DNA of 64,000 bases from Uranotaenia lowii. Its lineage: Eukaryota; Arthropoda; Insecta; Diptera; Culicidae. The translations under genes were made by a program, and so were the position numbers. Of the stretch, positions 1-12,400 are shown piece after piece. The notes below the pieces were generated by a model, which saw nothing but the letters and a program-made list of their open reading frames with translations, did no database searches and had not been told where the DNA came from. The stretch is from positions 149,794,843-149,858,842 of the forward strand of contig NC_073693.1 of the NCBI RefSeq assembly GCF_029784155.1. Reading direction: 5' to 3'. Numbering within the stretch: position 1 is the stretch's first letter; the number at the start of each line of letters is the position of its first letter.

Positions 1-80
1 TATGGGAAAATTTAATATTTTGTATTGAAAAATCAACATCATTTTTGTTTCTTCTTTGGAACCGAGCCAGCTGATGATTT

Positions 81-119
<39 letters not shown>

Positions 120-346
120 TTTGTGTTGTCAATTGAATTTATTGTTTATCAATGCGAAAAGACATACCCCTGTTAAACAGCTAATAACTTTTTTGATACA
201 AAGTTACGGTCTTCAACAAAGTTGTTTAGAGGAAAATTTTCTTTCAAGAATTTATAAATTGGCACAAAAAGCATCAGCTGGCTCGGTTCCATAGAAGAAG
301 CAAAAATGATGTTAATTTTTCAGTACAAAATATACAATTTTCCCAT
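1..346. mobile_element. Foldback/MITE-like element with long imperfect terminal inverted repeats
   Basis: Bases 1-76 and 271-346 are imperfect inverted copies of each other. Both arms carry TATGGGAAAATT at the outer edge and GAACCGAGCCAGCTGATG at the inner edge. The centre holds a (TTTA)n tract and a unique stretch. The homology to the copy near 9940-10170 continues past 346 to about 440, so the true unit is probably larger and may begin left of the window. No coding capacity is seen; short open frames here are incidental. Confidence 0.6.
79..121. repeat. (TTTA)n microsatellite
   Basis: About ten uninterrupted TTTA units lie in the loop of the foldback element. Confidence 0.9.
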
Positions 347-479
347 ACAAACCTAAAAGCTCAAATTTACTCATGTAAACGTTTATTAAAAATTCTACAA
401 AAAATCATGGATGAGTTTTGTACCAAAACAAAGCTTTTAAGACCACAGGGTTCGAGGAAGAATGACCTTTATGGGTTAA

Positions 480-501
480 TCTATATATATAAAAATGAAT
501 T

Positions 502-534
<33 letters not shown>

Positions 535-2589
535 TCCCTATAGACTCGGAAACTACTGAACCGATTTGCGTGAAACTTGGCAGATGGGGGTATTGGAGGC
601 AGGGGAAGGTTCCTATTGTGGTTTGAGACCCCTCCCTCTCTCATGAAGGCGGGAGGGGCCTCCCAAACATAATTCAATTTTTTACATAACTCGAGAACCA
701 ATCAAGCAAATGGTATCATATTTGGCATGGGGTAGCATTTGGGAACGAGGAATATTTGTATGAATATAAGGTACCCCTCCTTCCTCTCAGTGGGGTAATA
801 GGAAGGGGGGAGGGGGGCTACCTTACAATTTCTCATATAACTCGAAAACTAATCAAGATATTGGATCCAAATTTGACATGGGAAGGGATTTGGATACGAA
901 AAATATTTTAATGATTATTTGAGATCCCTTTCTCTTTCCAGTAGAAAGGGGGGAGGGGGCTTCTTTCATATTTGTTACATAATTCAAAAACTAATAAAGC
1001 AAATGGAACAAAATTTGGCATGGGAGGGTATTTGGATACGAAACATATTTCTATGGTTATTTGAGACCCCTCCCTCTTTTCATTAGGGCGATATAAAGGG
1101 GGGAGGGGGCCTCTTTTATAGTTTTTACATAACTCAAAAACTTATTTAGCAAGTGGAACTAATCTTGGCATGGGCGTGTATTTGGGAACGTGACATGTTC
1201 TAATGATTGTTTGAGACTCCTTCCTTCTTCCAGCGGGGAGATAGGAAAGAGGGAGGAGAGTTTCAAACAAGTTTGACTGCATAACTCAAGAACTACAACA
1301 GCAAATGGAACGAATTTTGGCACGGAACGATATTTGGGTACGAGAAATGCTTCTATAAATATTTGAAACCCCTCACTCCTTCAAGTTGGTGGATGAAAAG
1401 GGGGAGGAGAGGTTTCCCTTACAATTTTCAGTATAACTGGAGAGCTGATCAATCAATTTGAACCATATTTGGTATGTGAGGGTATTTGGATACGAGAAAT
1501 GTTTCTATTGTAAATTGAAGCCCCACCTTTTTTTCAGCGGAAAGATATAAAGTGGGAAAGGGGGGTTTCCATACAATTTTTTGCATAACTCTAGAATTAA
1601 TCGAGCAAATGAAACCAAATTTGGCATCAAAAAGTATTTGAGTACGAAAAATACTTTGATGAATATTAAGTTCTCACACCTCCATTCAATGGAGAGAACG
1701 GAAGGGGGTACTCCCTTCCAAATTTATGCATAACTCAAGAATTTACTACGCAAATAAAACCAAATTTGGCATGATATGGTATTTCAAAACGAGAAATTTT
1801 TCTATGTGAAACAATTCCTTTCTTGCAGTAGGATGATAAAATTGGGAACATAGGAAGGGAAGAGGAAAGTTTACATTTATCTTTTTTTTACAAAATCCGA
1901 GAAATGGACAAAACTGAACATAGAAAATCATTTTGGTATGATTCTATGATAATTTGACACAACATCTTTCAGTGAGTAGGTACATGGGAGGAGGGAGGTG
2001 AGCCCAATACAATTTTGTTAGCATAAGTTCTCAATTTAACGAATAACGAAGCCAACAAATGGAAACAAATATGGCATGGAAAGGTACTTGGTAACGAGAT
2101 ATGTTTTTTACGAATGTTATAGAACCTTACGCTTCACAGTGTAGAGAGGGGAAGAAAGGAAGGGGCTCCATATAATTTTTTTTCGTTAAGCTTAAAAACT
2201 TATCAACCAATGAAACTATATTTGATATAAAAGGATTTTGGGGATCGAAAAAAATGGGTATGATTATTAAAGATCACGATCTTCATTCAGCAGAGGGTGA
2301 AGGAAAAAACAGAGGGGGGGCTCTCTTATCAGTTTTTTAGCATAAATCTAGAACATATCAAACAAAAACAACCATATTTCATAAGTTAGATTGTTAGCGA
2401 ACAATTAATTTGGAACCCTTTTTTTAGGGCTAAGCTTAAGGAAACAGATTAAAATTATCAGATCTTAAACACAAATTTATAGATCAAGATTCAGAAAACA
2501 AATTTTGTGTCTTTGTGTTGCAAATTCGAAACTTTCTGAAAATATCATTTGATTTTGAAAGGTGTAGCTAAGCACACCGGGTCAGCTAG
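480..2589 (+). mobile_element. Non-autonomous Helitron with internal tandem array
   Basis: The element starts TCTATATATATAAAAATG and ends GGGTCAGCTAG. It is flanked by A on the left (479) and T on the right (2590), as expected for a Helitron inserted between A and T with no target duplication. A small hairpin, GGTGT/ACACC at 2561-2578, sits just before the CTAG end, which is the usual Helitron 3' architecture. A (CTGT)n run follows the 5' end at 500-533. The interior is about a dozen diverged units of about 145-150 bp. No Rep/helicase frame is seen, so it must depend on an enzyme supplied in trans. Confidence 0.75.
540..2400. repeat. Diverged tandem repeat, about 12-13 units of about 145-150 bp
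   Basis: Each unit opens with a form of 'ATAACTCRARAACTAATCAA', continues with 'AAATTTGGCATGG' and 'TTTGGATACGA', and has a G-rich 'GGGGGGAGGGGG' block before the next unit. Unit starts are visible near 540, 690, 838, 980, 1130, 1283, 1431, 1586, 1730, 2030, 2193 and 2343. Units decay toward the right end. Confidence 0.7.
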
Positions 2590-2710
2590 TTTCCTATAAA
2601 AAAGGAAAAAAAAATAGGACCCCAGGGTTTGAAAAATTCAAAAATGACCCCAAATCAACTCAGTCTATTATACAACACATTGTTGCAGTTCAATAAACAA
2701 ATCAATAACA

Positions 2711-3763
2711 CTAGTTTACAACCTATATATTTAATGTAAAATTGGGCGCTGAATCCAAAAATAAAATTCCAAAAAATCTCAGTAGAGCAGTTTTTGAGTT
2801 ATGCTCCGAATATGAAATTTTGGAAAAATAAAAAAAAAGTACTTGAACTCAGATTTAAACATCTCGAGCTGCTTAACATTATTTGAAATCTCTTTTTTGC
2901 ATATTAGATGTATATATACCTGCTATTGATCACTGGAACTTTATTTTTAGGTATGATCAAGAGTATTGTTGATATTAGTTACTTTATGATAGAAAAAATT
3001 ATAAAAACGCATTTTTTAGAGAAAAGAGAACCACAGTGTACTAATCATAGTACTCGAAGGTCACATGCAAAATTTCAGAAAGGTCTGACCATGGGAAGGG
3101 GTGGCTGGAGCTTCAAACGTGAATAGGATTTTGAGGTATTTTGCTCGAAAGGAACAACAAATATTGGTTTTTCATGAAAAACGTTTTTCTTCACAAGCCG
3201 ATCGTTTTTTTATAAATTTTTTTCTCAAAGTCTAAATTGAGACAAATATTTCACTCGAAGATTGCAATCCGATTGGACTTGAAACAAAAAAAATATTGCG
3301 GTTCAAAGAATGTGTTTTGGCCGAAAATTCTCGTACAAAACGCAATGCGTAAAAAGTACTCAATGCGTGTTAGACGACAGTTTGCAGCCGAAATACAATG
3401 TTTTAACCGTCATAACTTTTTCCTTTTTTTTGAGTTGACATTTAAGGATAATAGAAAATCAGATTTTTTAAATGTTTTTATCGAACTTTCGCTGAAACAA
3501 AATTTTCTCTAAAAAATGCGTTTTTTTATAATCTTTTCTATCATAAAGTAACTAATATCAAGAGTACTCTTGATCATTAGTAAAAATAAAGTTCCAGTGA
3601 TCGATAGCAAATATATTTACCTCTAATATGCAAAAAAAAAGCATTTAAGCATAACTCAAAAACTGTTCTACTAAGATTTGAATTTCATTTTCGGATTCAG
3701 CGCCCGATTTCACATAAAAAACGATCTTCAGTTTACTTAGTTAAAAAAATACTGTAAACTAGT
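2711..3763. mobile_element. Foldback element with inverted arms of about 250-290 bp
   Basis: The left arm (about 2711-3023) and right arm (about 3507-3763) are inverted copies. They share the tip CTAGTTTAC, 'GCGCTGAATCC', 'GATCACTGGAACTTTATTTTTA' (split by small changes) and 'TTACTTTATGATAGAAAAGATT'. The unique centre is about 480 bp and has only short open frames (for example 3237-3512, 91 codons, composition unlike a gene). No transposase is seen. A clean target duplication could not be fixed. Confidence 0.65.
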
Positions 3764-4073
3764 GTAATTTTTCAAATACCTTGCTCAAGACGCTAAGTGT
3801 TGATATGGGGCGGTAATTGTTAACCTCAAGGATGTCATCTGATTTAAAAATTAAAGTAACTTTAGCTGTTTTTAGGCATTTTGGATAGATGCCAGACTCT
3901 GACATTTTGTAAAAACATTTTGCAAGAATGCATGAAAATATCAAATGGTGATTATTAAGTAAAAGCGTAGGTTTGTTATCGGGACCATTGTTTTTTTTTT
4001 TTTTTGAGAGAGATTTTATAACTGTGACAACCTCATTAGCAGTTGCTGGGAGTAAATATAGAGAGTGCGTCAC
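3759..4073 (-). pseudogene. Reverse-transcriptase fragment of the LINE B family (inverted 5' part)
   Basis: This 104-codon frame matches the start of the RT domain of the intact LINE ORF2 at 21313-24195. Shared motifs include NEV, GPD and NNYRPISTLSV-SKVFEKL. It is on the - strand, while the 3' UTR of the same family follows directly on the + strand at about 4113-4394. The two pieces are therefore one LINE insertion with an inverted 5' portion and about 1.3 kb missing between them. It lacks the endonuclease and the catalytic RT motifs and is dead. Confidence 0.75.
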
Positions 4074-4112
4074 ACGGTCAATATTCGCTAAACTTATGTT
4101 GGATCCAAGTTT

Positions 4113-4394
4113 ATTTTATTTTTTCTAGTACATATTTCAAATTAAATTTTCACTGCATGCCTAATAAATATCAAATATTTACATGGATCTCTTAAAAGGA
4201 AATATTCTTTCCACTGAGATTCATGTTTCAATTAAGTTTTTGTAACGTAAAATCATCCCGCACTAAGTAACTATATTATTTAAGTTCTCAGCATGAGCAA
4301 GTCAGACATGCTGAGAACCGTTAGCGTCCATTACCAGGGGGCTCATATGAGCTTCTTGGTGTGGGGGAGTGTGGCGGACCGCTAAGAAAAAAAA
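4113..4394 (+). mobile_element. 3' UTR and poly(A) tail of a LINE B family copy
   Basis: This segment aligns with the 3' UTR of the intact LINE at about 24300-24629. It has the inverted pair GTTCTCAGCATG/CATGCTGAGAAC, the block CGTCCATTACCAGGGGGCTC, the palindrome GCTCATATGAGC and the end GTGGCGGACCGCTAAG followed by an A run. The A run abuts the mariner relic to the right, which the LINE appears to have interrupted. Confidence 0.75.
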
Positions 4395-5035
4395 ACTGTG
4401 GTCAGTTGGGTGGGTTAAGGTATTTCGGAACAAACTGGACCCCTTCCTCTGCATACCATTCTTGAAGGACCTTGCTGTAATGACAGCTTGCCAAATCTGG
4501 CCAAAACGTTACGGGATGGCCGTGGGATCGCCAAATGCCAAATCATAAATTATTTTAATTTAAATTTGGCTGGAATATTCCCCCGAGCCGTTGCCAAGTA
4601 AAATTTTAAACCTGGGATCTGCCCGAAGTCAACTTTGACATAGCCCGGATTTTGACCACATTATTCTGTTTTATGGTCCGATTTGGCTATTTGCTAGCCC
4701 GATTCGACTTGATTCCTTCCTGGAGTCGAATTCTCCTCACGGTATTTTGGGTAGCACCTGATTTTCTGACTAAATCACGGCCCGAAAAATTGGAATTCCT
4801 CTTAATCATCTTCATAAACTTTCCACGCAGTTTCCGATCGACAGTTCCACTCCGACGATTGGCTTGAGGCTTCCGAATCGTCGTCAGTGCTTCTTTATAC
4901 CGTTTAATAACGCGCCATACTGTATTTCTGGGCAATTTCAGCTGTTTAGGTAGCCTAGATGCGGATCACAATGGAGTTTCCCAACACATAACTGTGCACA
5001 ATTTTACCCTTCTTTCGGCTTCCATGTTGATTGTT
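4395..5035 (-). pseudogene. Degraded mariner-like (DD37-type) transposase
   Basis: The best-preserved part is 4687-4935 (-), which contains a helix-turn-helix region with RNTVWRVIKRYKEALTTIRK and RRSGTVDRKLRGKFMKMIKR. Reading on with shifts and stops recovers later transposase pieces down to about 4405, including the segments translating near FKILLGN and WYAEEG. A start-like ATGGAAGCCGAAAG lies at about 5023 but is followed by a frameshift. The residues resemble the mosquito ITmD37E group, but this is from family knowledge, not a search. The 3' end is cut by the LINE tail at 4394. It is non-functional. Confidence 0.55.
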
Positions 5036-5252
5036 TACAAAGTACTGTCGATTTTCGGAATGGCAAAAATACATACGTAAAGCTGACAAAATTCACGACA
5101 CGTGATCGCCAAGAACTTCCAAATCCATCCACCAGGAGCGCCATAATATGAGTAAAAGTTTTAAATGAAGCAAGTTTTATTTTTTAAAATTTTCATACTG
5201 TCAAACTGAAAATACTCATTACATACAGGTTCCAAAAGGATGCGATGATATT

Positions 5253-5525
5253 TTTTAGTCAGAGGGGTGCAAGTGTCATTCTTACGACCAGCTGGGTGCA
5301 AGTGAAAAATATAAAAAAAAGTAGTCCGCCGTTTTAACATAAATATCGCAAAAACTTTAGTTTTTGGTTTTTCTTTCAGAATCATTCATTTTAGACCTCT
5401 TGAGACAGACACCATCGAAAATTGAGTAGAAAAAGTGATACGATAATTTTGATTTAGAAAAAAAATTTTGAGGCTCGTTTTCTCGAAATTATTATTTCGG
5501 CACTTGCACCCCTCTGATCCTAAAC
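5253..5525. mobile_element. Small MITE-like inverted-repeat element
   Basis: TCAGAGGGGTGCAAGTG at about 5260-5276 is inverted near 5500-5517 (CACTTGCACCCCTCTGA), with TTTAG at both outer edges. A further GGGTGCAAGTG copy lies inside at about 5290. The interior is AT-rich and non-coding. Confidence 0.5.
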
Positions 5526-6478
5526 GCCTCAATAAAAAACAGCTTGGATTGGATTTTGTTTCATACTCGCAAAAAGGTTAACTTGCAACGCTTCCAACAA
5601 GCTATTGTTGTAATGAAAAATTGAATGAAAACTCATAGAAATGTTACTATACAGGCCATTAGAAATAATAACAGTAGGGAAGAATAAGGAGACTTGATCC
5701 CTGGGGCTATCTCGAAACTTGAATGATCTACAAAGATCTAATGCTCTAGGAAAGAGTGTCAAATGGAGCAAACCAACTGAGCTGTCAGCAGTTGGTCGAA
5801 TGCTTTTTCAAAGTTAACGAACACCCGCAGAAGAAAGTCCTGGAATTTGTTGATTTGTTCCAGTATGAAAGCTTTCAAGGTTTTAAAGATTTTATGAATG
5901 TAAAGTAGAAAATGAAAATTTAGATATTCTATCAAACTAATTAGGCACATTAAATCAATGATTCAGGCATCCAAATCAGAGACAAGTAATCTATTTTACA
6001 ATCACGTCAAACAACAGATCAGTAATTGAACCACTTGAATTGGGAAATCTTAATTGAGAGTAATCGGTCGAAATGAAGTGTGAGGGTACTTTTCTAATCA
6101 ATTTGGTACTGATTGAAAGGAAATTAAAGCCAATCTCACCAAACATCAAAGTGATGCAATCCGTCCAACAACTTCTTCATCAAGCCAAAAATGCATAGTT
6201 CAGAAAAAAAACATCAAAGTGGAATCTGTCGGTTGAGGAACCTTCAGATTCAATTATCTTTGAACAGGGAAAACTCCAATCAACTGCAAAAAAACTGCCA
6301 ATCTATACAGTCTCGATCAAATTGACTGGACCCGACTTAAATCACTGCTGAAACAAAAACCTAACAGAAAAGATCGAACCTTTTTAGTAATCTATAATTG
6401 CTGCCATCGAGCTAGACAGAGGTAATTAACTGGAAAACTTTTTGCCATTATTCTACTCCAAATCAACTCTCCTCGCAG
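5526..6478. other. Non-coding; left flank or intron of the storkhead gene
   Basis: No supported coding exon or named repeat was found. It ends in a splice acceptor, CTCCTCGCAG, at 6469-6478. Because the first storkhead exon seen starts with an incomplete codon, this is best read as intron. Confidence 0.5.
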
Positions 6479-9400
6479 GTGACATTGACGATTGCATCGT
6501 GACGCCGATCGTGCAAACTCAATTCACACCGCTCACCGAGGCACTTTGTGACGTCATCATGGAGCTCACCACCCAGGGTCAGTCGGCCACGATCGAGAAC
6601 ATCCGGACCCGGCTTCGAACGAGGTGCGTAATTGCGTATCAACATGAACGGTGTAAAGAAAAACAAGTTAAAACTTCCGTCAACGATCTGTGCCCATCAT
6701 ATGTGTCGCCATTATCGAATATGGATTCACCTGGTTACCTGTTTTTTATCATCTGCCCTTTTTATTCCCTCCGCAAATTACAGGTTTACACATATGCAGC
6801 AACCTTCGGTGGAGGTCATCTACGATACGCTTGTGCAGCTGATGCAGGAATTTAAGATCTATCAAACCTCGAAGGGCTACTTCATCGTCACACCAGAGTA
6901 AGTGAACATAAAACCATTCAAAAACATTTTCAGCGAATAACTGTTAAGGTTCCTCATAGTTAGGATTTGTTTTGCAAAAAAAATCCCAGCCTTTATGGTT
7001 GAGCAAATCAGATATTCCCTCATAATTGAAAATCAATCCATAGTAGATAATCATCTGAATCAGCTGACATAGTGACTAGATTTAATTATTCGAATTTAAT
7101 CATGAACCTGGTTTGGTAAGTTGAAATCATTTTAAAAAAATAACGTCACGTGGTACAAGTGATAGTTTGACTAAGCTTTTTAAGAAAAAAATATATTAAA
7201 ACTTCACAATAAAATTTCACAAGGCAGGAGAGTTTACGTTTTTCCGTGGTGCATTTCATAACTAGCTTTGACTGATTTAGGGTGGCTACATCCAAATATG
7301 CAATTTGAATGAAAATTTTGGGAAATACGGGGGGTGATACGCTTTGAACAAAATGCCTCTATTCCAAAAAAAAAACTTGTTAAATAGAATAAATTAATGA
7401 TTTATATCATGGAAACTTTGAATCTAAGCTCTAACAACATTCTACTAGTGAATTAAAAATTCCGAAACAGATTTGATGAAATTTTTTATGGATAAACCGT
7501 TATTTATATGGAAGTTTTTAAAAGTCAACATTGCACTGCTCCCACCCCCTTACATTGATCCTTTTATCAAGATAACAAACCGTGCAAAATTTAATTTTAA
7601 TTGAACCACTTTTAGGCGGCCCTCAAACGCCCAGAAGTTAAAAAAATTATTAAAAAAGGTGAAAATTTTCACTGAACAGATTATAATTAATTCTGGCAAC
7701 ACTGTAAAAATCTTAAAACATAATTAAAGTGTAGATTTTAAGACATAGAATATTATTAGAAGACAACAAGTAGTTTTGGAATAAGCAAAAAAAGTTGTGG
7801 ACCTTTTTGTTTATATTTTTCAATATCTTTTCTATGGGGATATGTGAGAAATCAAAAATTAAACAAAAGTATCTGCAACTTTATTTTCTAAGTTTTAATT
7901 TTTTTAAACTTTGAACCATTGTCTCCTAAACTTAGAGTTTTGAAAAAAAAAATTCAGAAATATTTTAGTTCGTGAAAATTTCGAAAATGAAAATGAATTG
8001 ACTAAAGCCTTATAAAGACTTACTGCTACATTTCAATGATTTATACAAGATGGAGCCATAATCACCAGAATAAAATAATCTCTTTCAAAATGCCTAATTA
8101 TAGTATAATTATTATATAAACGATTGATAGTTTAATTGTTGAATAGTTGAGCTGATTGGTTTTGCACTTTGCGTTTTTTTTTCTTATTTAACAACGATCT
8201 GCGCACTGTTTTTCCTGTGTATTTTTTGTAAAAATTATGGCTATTTTTTACTGAATGAATTCAAACCCTGTTTGTGTTATGTTTGTTAAGATAAAAAAAA
8301 TCCTGCTGATGTTTCCACTTTCATTGATTTTCCGTTCATCATTACTAATTTGTAGCTTTCTGATCATAATTTGGCCTTTCATTTCAACTGTGTTTGTTGT
8401 TGGAACATGATCCAAGAGCAGTATCAAGAGTATCAGGAGTCAAATATCGCAAAGCAACTCCAACAGCAGTTTCATTATTTTTTGGGTAAGCCTAATGAGT
8501 TTCGGATTTCAGAAGTCACCTTGTCAAGTTTGCTAGTTTTCAATTTATTTATAATGATTTGAGCTACCACATGTTGTGTCATGACCAACATTGTAATATT
8601 GTTAAAATATTTGTGATTTAATGTAAATCTTTACTTTTAATATGTGATTTAACAGAAATGTTCAATATATGGCAGCCCGGAGAATTGAAGTTATTAATTT
8701 AAAAAGATCGACGAATATCATAAGGAAAAGTAGGCGTATGCCAAAATATCATCACGCGTTTTTTCAGCTCCGCAAATATTTTACAAATTTCATAGAGAAC
8801 AAAAAAATAACAACCAAATACAATTTAGGTGTTAAGAGATTTCCAAAGATGGTACCGTTCATGTGATAGTTAAGAGCAGGAAGTCCACAAGAAACTCTTG
8901 AAGAAGTTCCTTTTACAGTGAAAGTTTAGAAAAAATAGGCTGGAATTGAGAAAACCTGAAAAAGGAGTTTTGTGAAGACAATTGTAAAGGGGATTCTTAT
9001 TTATTTATTGTTAATAAATCAACGGATCACGTATTGATCCTAATGATTAGACTTAAAAGTAACATTAATGTAAAATTAACAAAAAACTATGTACATACTA
9101 CAGACTACACAGTTCTTAACATAGCTAGAATTCTTCGTCTAAACATATTCCTGGAGGTATCAAAGTCGAAAAGCTCTGAGAAACGGTTGAATGCCATTGC
9201 ATTGTAATACCGATCAGGGCACTATTGGCTCCATAGTTGTTCTGACGAAGAGGAATGTGAAGCTGAAGGTTCCGATTTCTTAGTCCTGGAGGTCGAACGC
9301 ACAGGTTGATAGTTTCCAGCAGCATGGGGCAGTCTATATTCGAAGCCAGCAGATCGGAGACAAATAATGCTCGAATGGTAGCTCGCCGGGCTTGAAGCGT

Positions 9401-12400
9401 GTCCAAAGATATAAGGTAGCAACAATTCTCGTATCGTGGAAGGCGGAATGGATCTTGCCAATTCAAGTGTCTTAGAGCGTAACGCAAAAAGCGTCTTTGG
9501 ATGGCCTCGATTCGATCAACACCATTCTGATAATAGGGACTCCATACAGCAGATGCATACTCCAAGGTTGAGCGAACAAGGCTACAATAGAGACTTTTCA
9601 GGCAGTAAATGTCTTGAAAGTCTTTAGTGACGCGAAAGGTAGACAAATTAAATTAATATCACCACGGTGAAGTTGTAGTCAACAAAATTCCTAAATTTGC
9701 TGAAGTTAATAGCAAATTACATCGTAGCTGGAAAATAGTCGCAGATGGCATCAATTAAAAATCATATTTTCATCTGCGTCAATAGACTGAGTCGATTTGG
9801 AGACATTTCAGAATTTCTCAAACTCTAGGGTCTTGAACCCTACATTTCATGATTTTTTTTTTCTGAAAAATAATTTTAAACAGTCGGAAATGATATGAGC
9901 ATTAAGGAAAAAAAATTAAAATTAAAAACGATTTTTCAGCTTCGTTTTGGTTCAAAACTCATCCATGATTCTTTGCAAAAAAAAAAATCAGTAACGTTTA
10001 CATGACCAAATTGGAACTTTTAGATTTGTATGGGAAAATTGAATATTTTGTTCTGGAAAATCAACACTGATGTAAAATGAATTGATTGTTTTTCAATGCC
10101 AAAAGACATAGATACTTCTATTCAACAGTTAATAACTTTTTTGCCTGATAAGATACGAAGTTACGGTATTTGTACGGTACGGTTGTTCACCCCAAATCCA
10201 ACTCCACGCTTCAGTCCTCCCCTTGATGCTGTATCTTTCGCGGTTTTGAATGAAAATTATTCTGGAAAAACATATAAAAAATTACCTACACCTCCATTAG
10301 GACTCAAACTCCCCTGAATCGAGTACTGTACATCGCTCACCGTTGACAATAAAAATCCCAATCGCCCCAATTTCCTCGATATTTTCAACGTATGCATTTT
10401 TACAAACAAGAATGCCACAGAATACATATGTACAAAAATCATGTAGAAAACTAAATTTGAAATATTCTGCCGACGGGAAGAGCCTGATTGCCCAACTTAT
10501 CCTAAGTCCATAAAAAAAAATTCAGTGAATTCACTCAAACAAACGAGAATGCATCAAAGCAAGAACGTTTACCCTCGTATTTATTAGAATGAGTATTTTC
10601 GTTCAGTTAACCGTTCAATGCACCGTTCAATTTTCTATCAATTCCACAAATATTTTGAATGTCAATCTACATTCACTCTTTCTATTCCCAACTTTCTAAT
10701 TTGTAATCAGTTTTGCATTCATGCATTCTAAACATTTGGACAAATTTAAATTGCAATTCAATGCTGACGGTAATCATACTTAGCTTTCATGGCAACTGCA
10801 AACAAAATTTGAATAATTTCACCTTGTGTTGCAGATTTCGGTAACCTCTCCAGGCAAGAAAATGTGTTGCAATCAGTTTTCGGTCGAAGCTCTTAACGAA
10901 GTGAAATTTGGCAAGTCACGTTACATGACTCGCCCCATTGACATCAATCCAATCTCAAAAAAAGACTAATGATACTAATAAATTTAACATTTATGGACAA
11001 TACTGTTATAAATTTTTCTCATCTGAGGTAAAAATGTTAATAATTTGTAACATCTTCGCAGGAAACGACGTAGCAAATCAAAAACTCCCAACGAATATGG
11101 TTTCGCAAGCGACGAACCCTCGCCTCCACAGAAGGAATCGAAGACGATGTTGATGAGCAGTCACGAAGCCCTGAGCAGCCTGTACGGTGAGATTACAACC
11201 GAACGTGATGGCGATCAAACGCACCAGTGCATCCAGACGAATTTGGCCGATGTCATCTGCGGTGGAAATCCCAACGACAAGATCCTTTACCCTCGAACCA
11301 GCATGGGTGGCAAACAGCGAAGTTCTTCCTTAGCCGGAAGTCACAAAACGCTCGAACGACGCCACAGTTTGCGAATATTCGGTTCATCCAAACGACTGCA
11401 ACGGTCCGCTTCGACCAGAAGCCTGTCCAAAAACTACTCTCAATCGGTAGCCAAGGACAACGCCTCGTCGGTGGTCACCAGCTCCAGCTCCGAAAATCAA
11501 TCCAATTGTGATACGAGTATGTTGTTTGAATGTATTCCTGTATTCTAACAAAGAATTGTGAGTGAATCATGCCTGCTCTATTCCACAGAAAAACAAGCTT
11601 CTTCCCAATCCCTACTTTCGAGGATCTTCAGGCGAAGCACACGATCGAAAAGTAAATCGAAGCAGATCGAAACCTACTCTGCACAGTTCCCACCACCGGA
11701 ATGGTTCAACTCTAAAACCACACATCTGCACAGTGTCGGAACACAAACGATGGACTATATGGTAAGATATGATTCAAAATCGTTTTCCATTTGAACTACA
11801 GGACACATAACTCATAAAATCGAAAAAGAGAAAAACATAATCAATTATTGGAAATGCTCTCATAAAATTAAAGGACATCGAATAACCGTATATGAAGCCT
11901 TATATGTTACTGAGGAGAATCAGATGCCCTAACGTTTTTTTATATCACCCTTATACTTTCACCTTGATTACGTTTGCATTAAAAAGTGAACTTTTTTTCG
12001 AATGGTGTATTGAAATGATCCAAAAGTAGTCCGTTACCCTACTTTTTCACTAATTGGACGGGTGCACCGACCTTACGTAGCCGCTGAAACCACTGTAGCC
12101 GCTCTTTAGGTCTTCCTCTTCATCATCCTTTGGAATTTTTTGTCACTCCAAGATAGATATCCGTACCGGAACCAGCCTTTTATACGATGCTCTTATTGTT
12201 ATCTAAATGTCGCAGGCACACCTCAGGTGGAAATGAAAATGAAAAAAAAACTTATTTTATCAAAAACTACAAAAAAGCGACACATATTGGCTTTGTAACA
12301 TGGGGGAATCGTTGAGGAATAGTTTAAAGCTGAATTTTGAACTGGTCTCGGTGTTAACTTTTTTTTTTATTTTTTTTTTCTCGATTCACCCAATATAAGA

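Noticed and set aside
540..2400. CRISPR-like regular repeats
   Set aside because: Repeats are adjacent, diverged and in a eukaryotic Helitron; there are no unique spacers or cas genes.
8401..8486. Gln-rich exon-like stretch followed by GTAAGC in the storkhead intron
   Set aside because: No good acceptor and no frame-compatible partner; kept only as a remark.
10835..10967. Possible extra storkhead exon after an acceptor-like TTGCAG
   Set aside because: Its open frame is out of phase with the exon ending at 6897, whereas a direct join from 6897 to 11062 fits perfectly.
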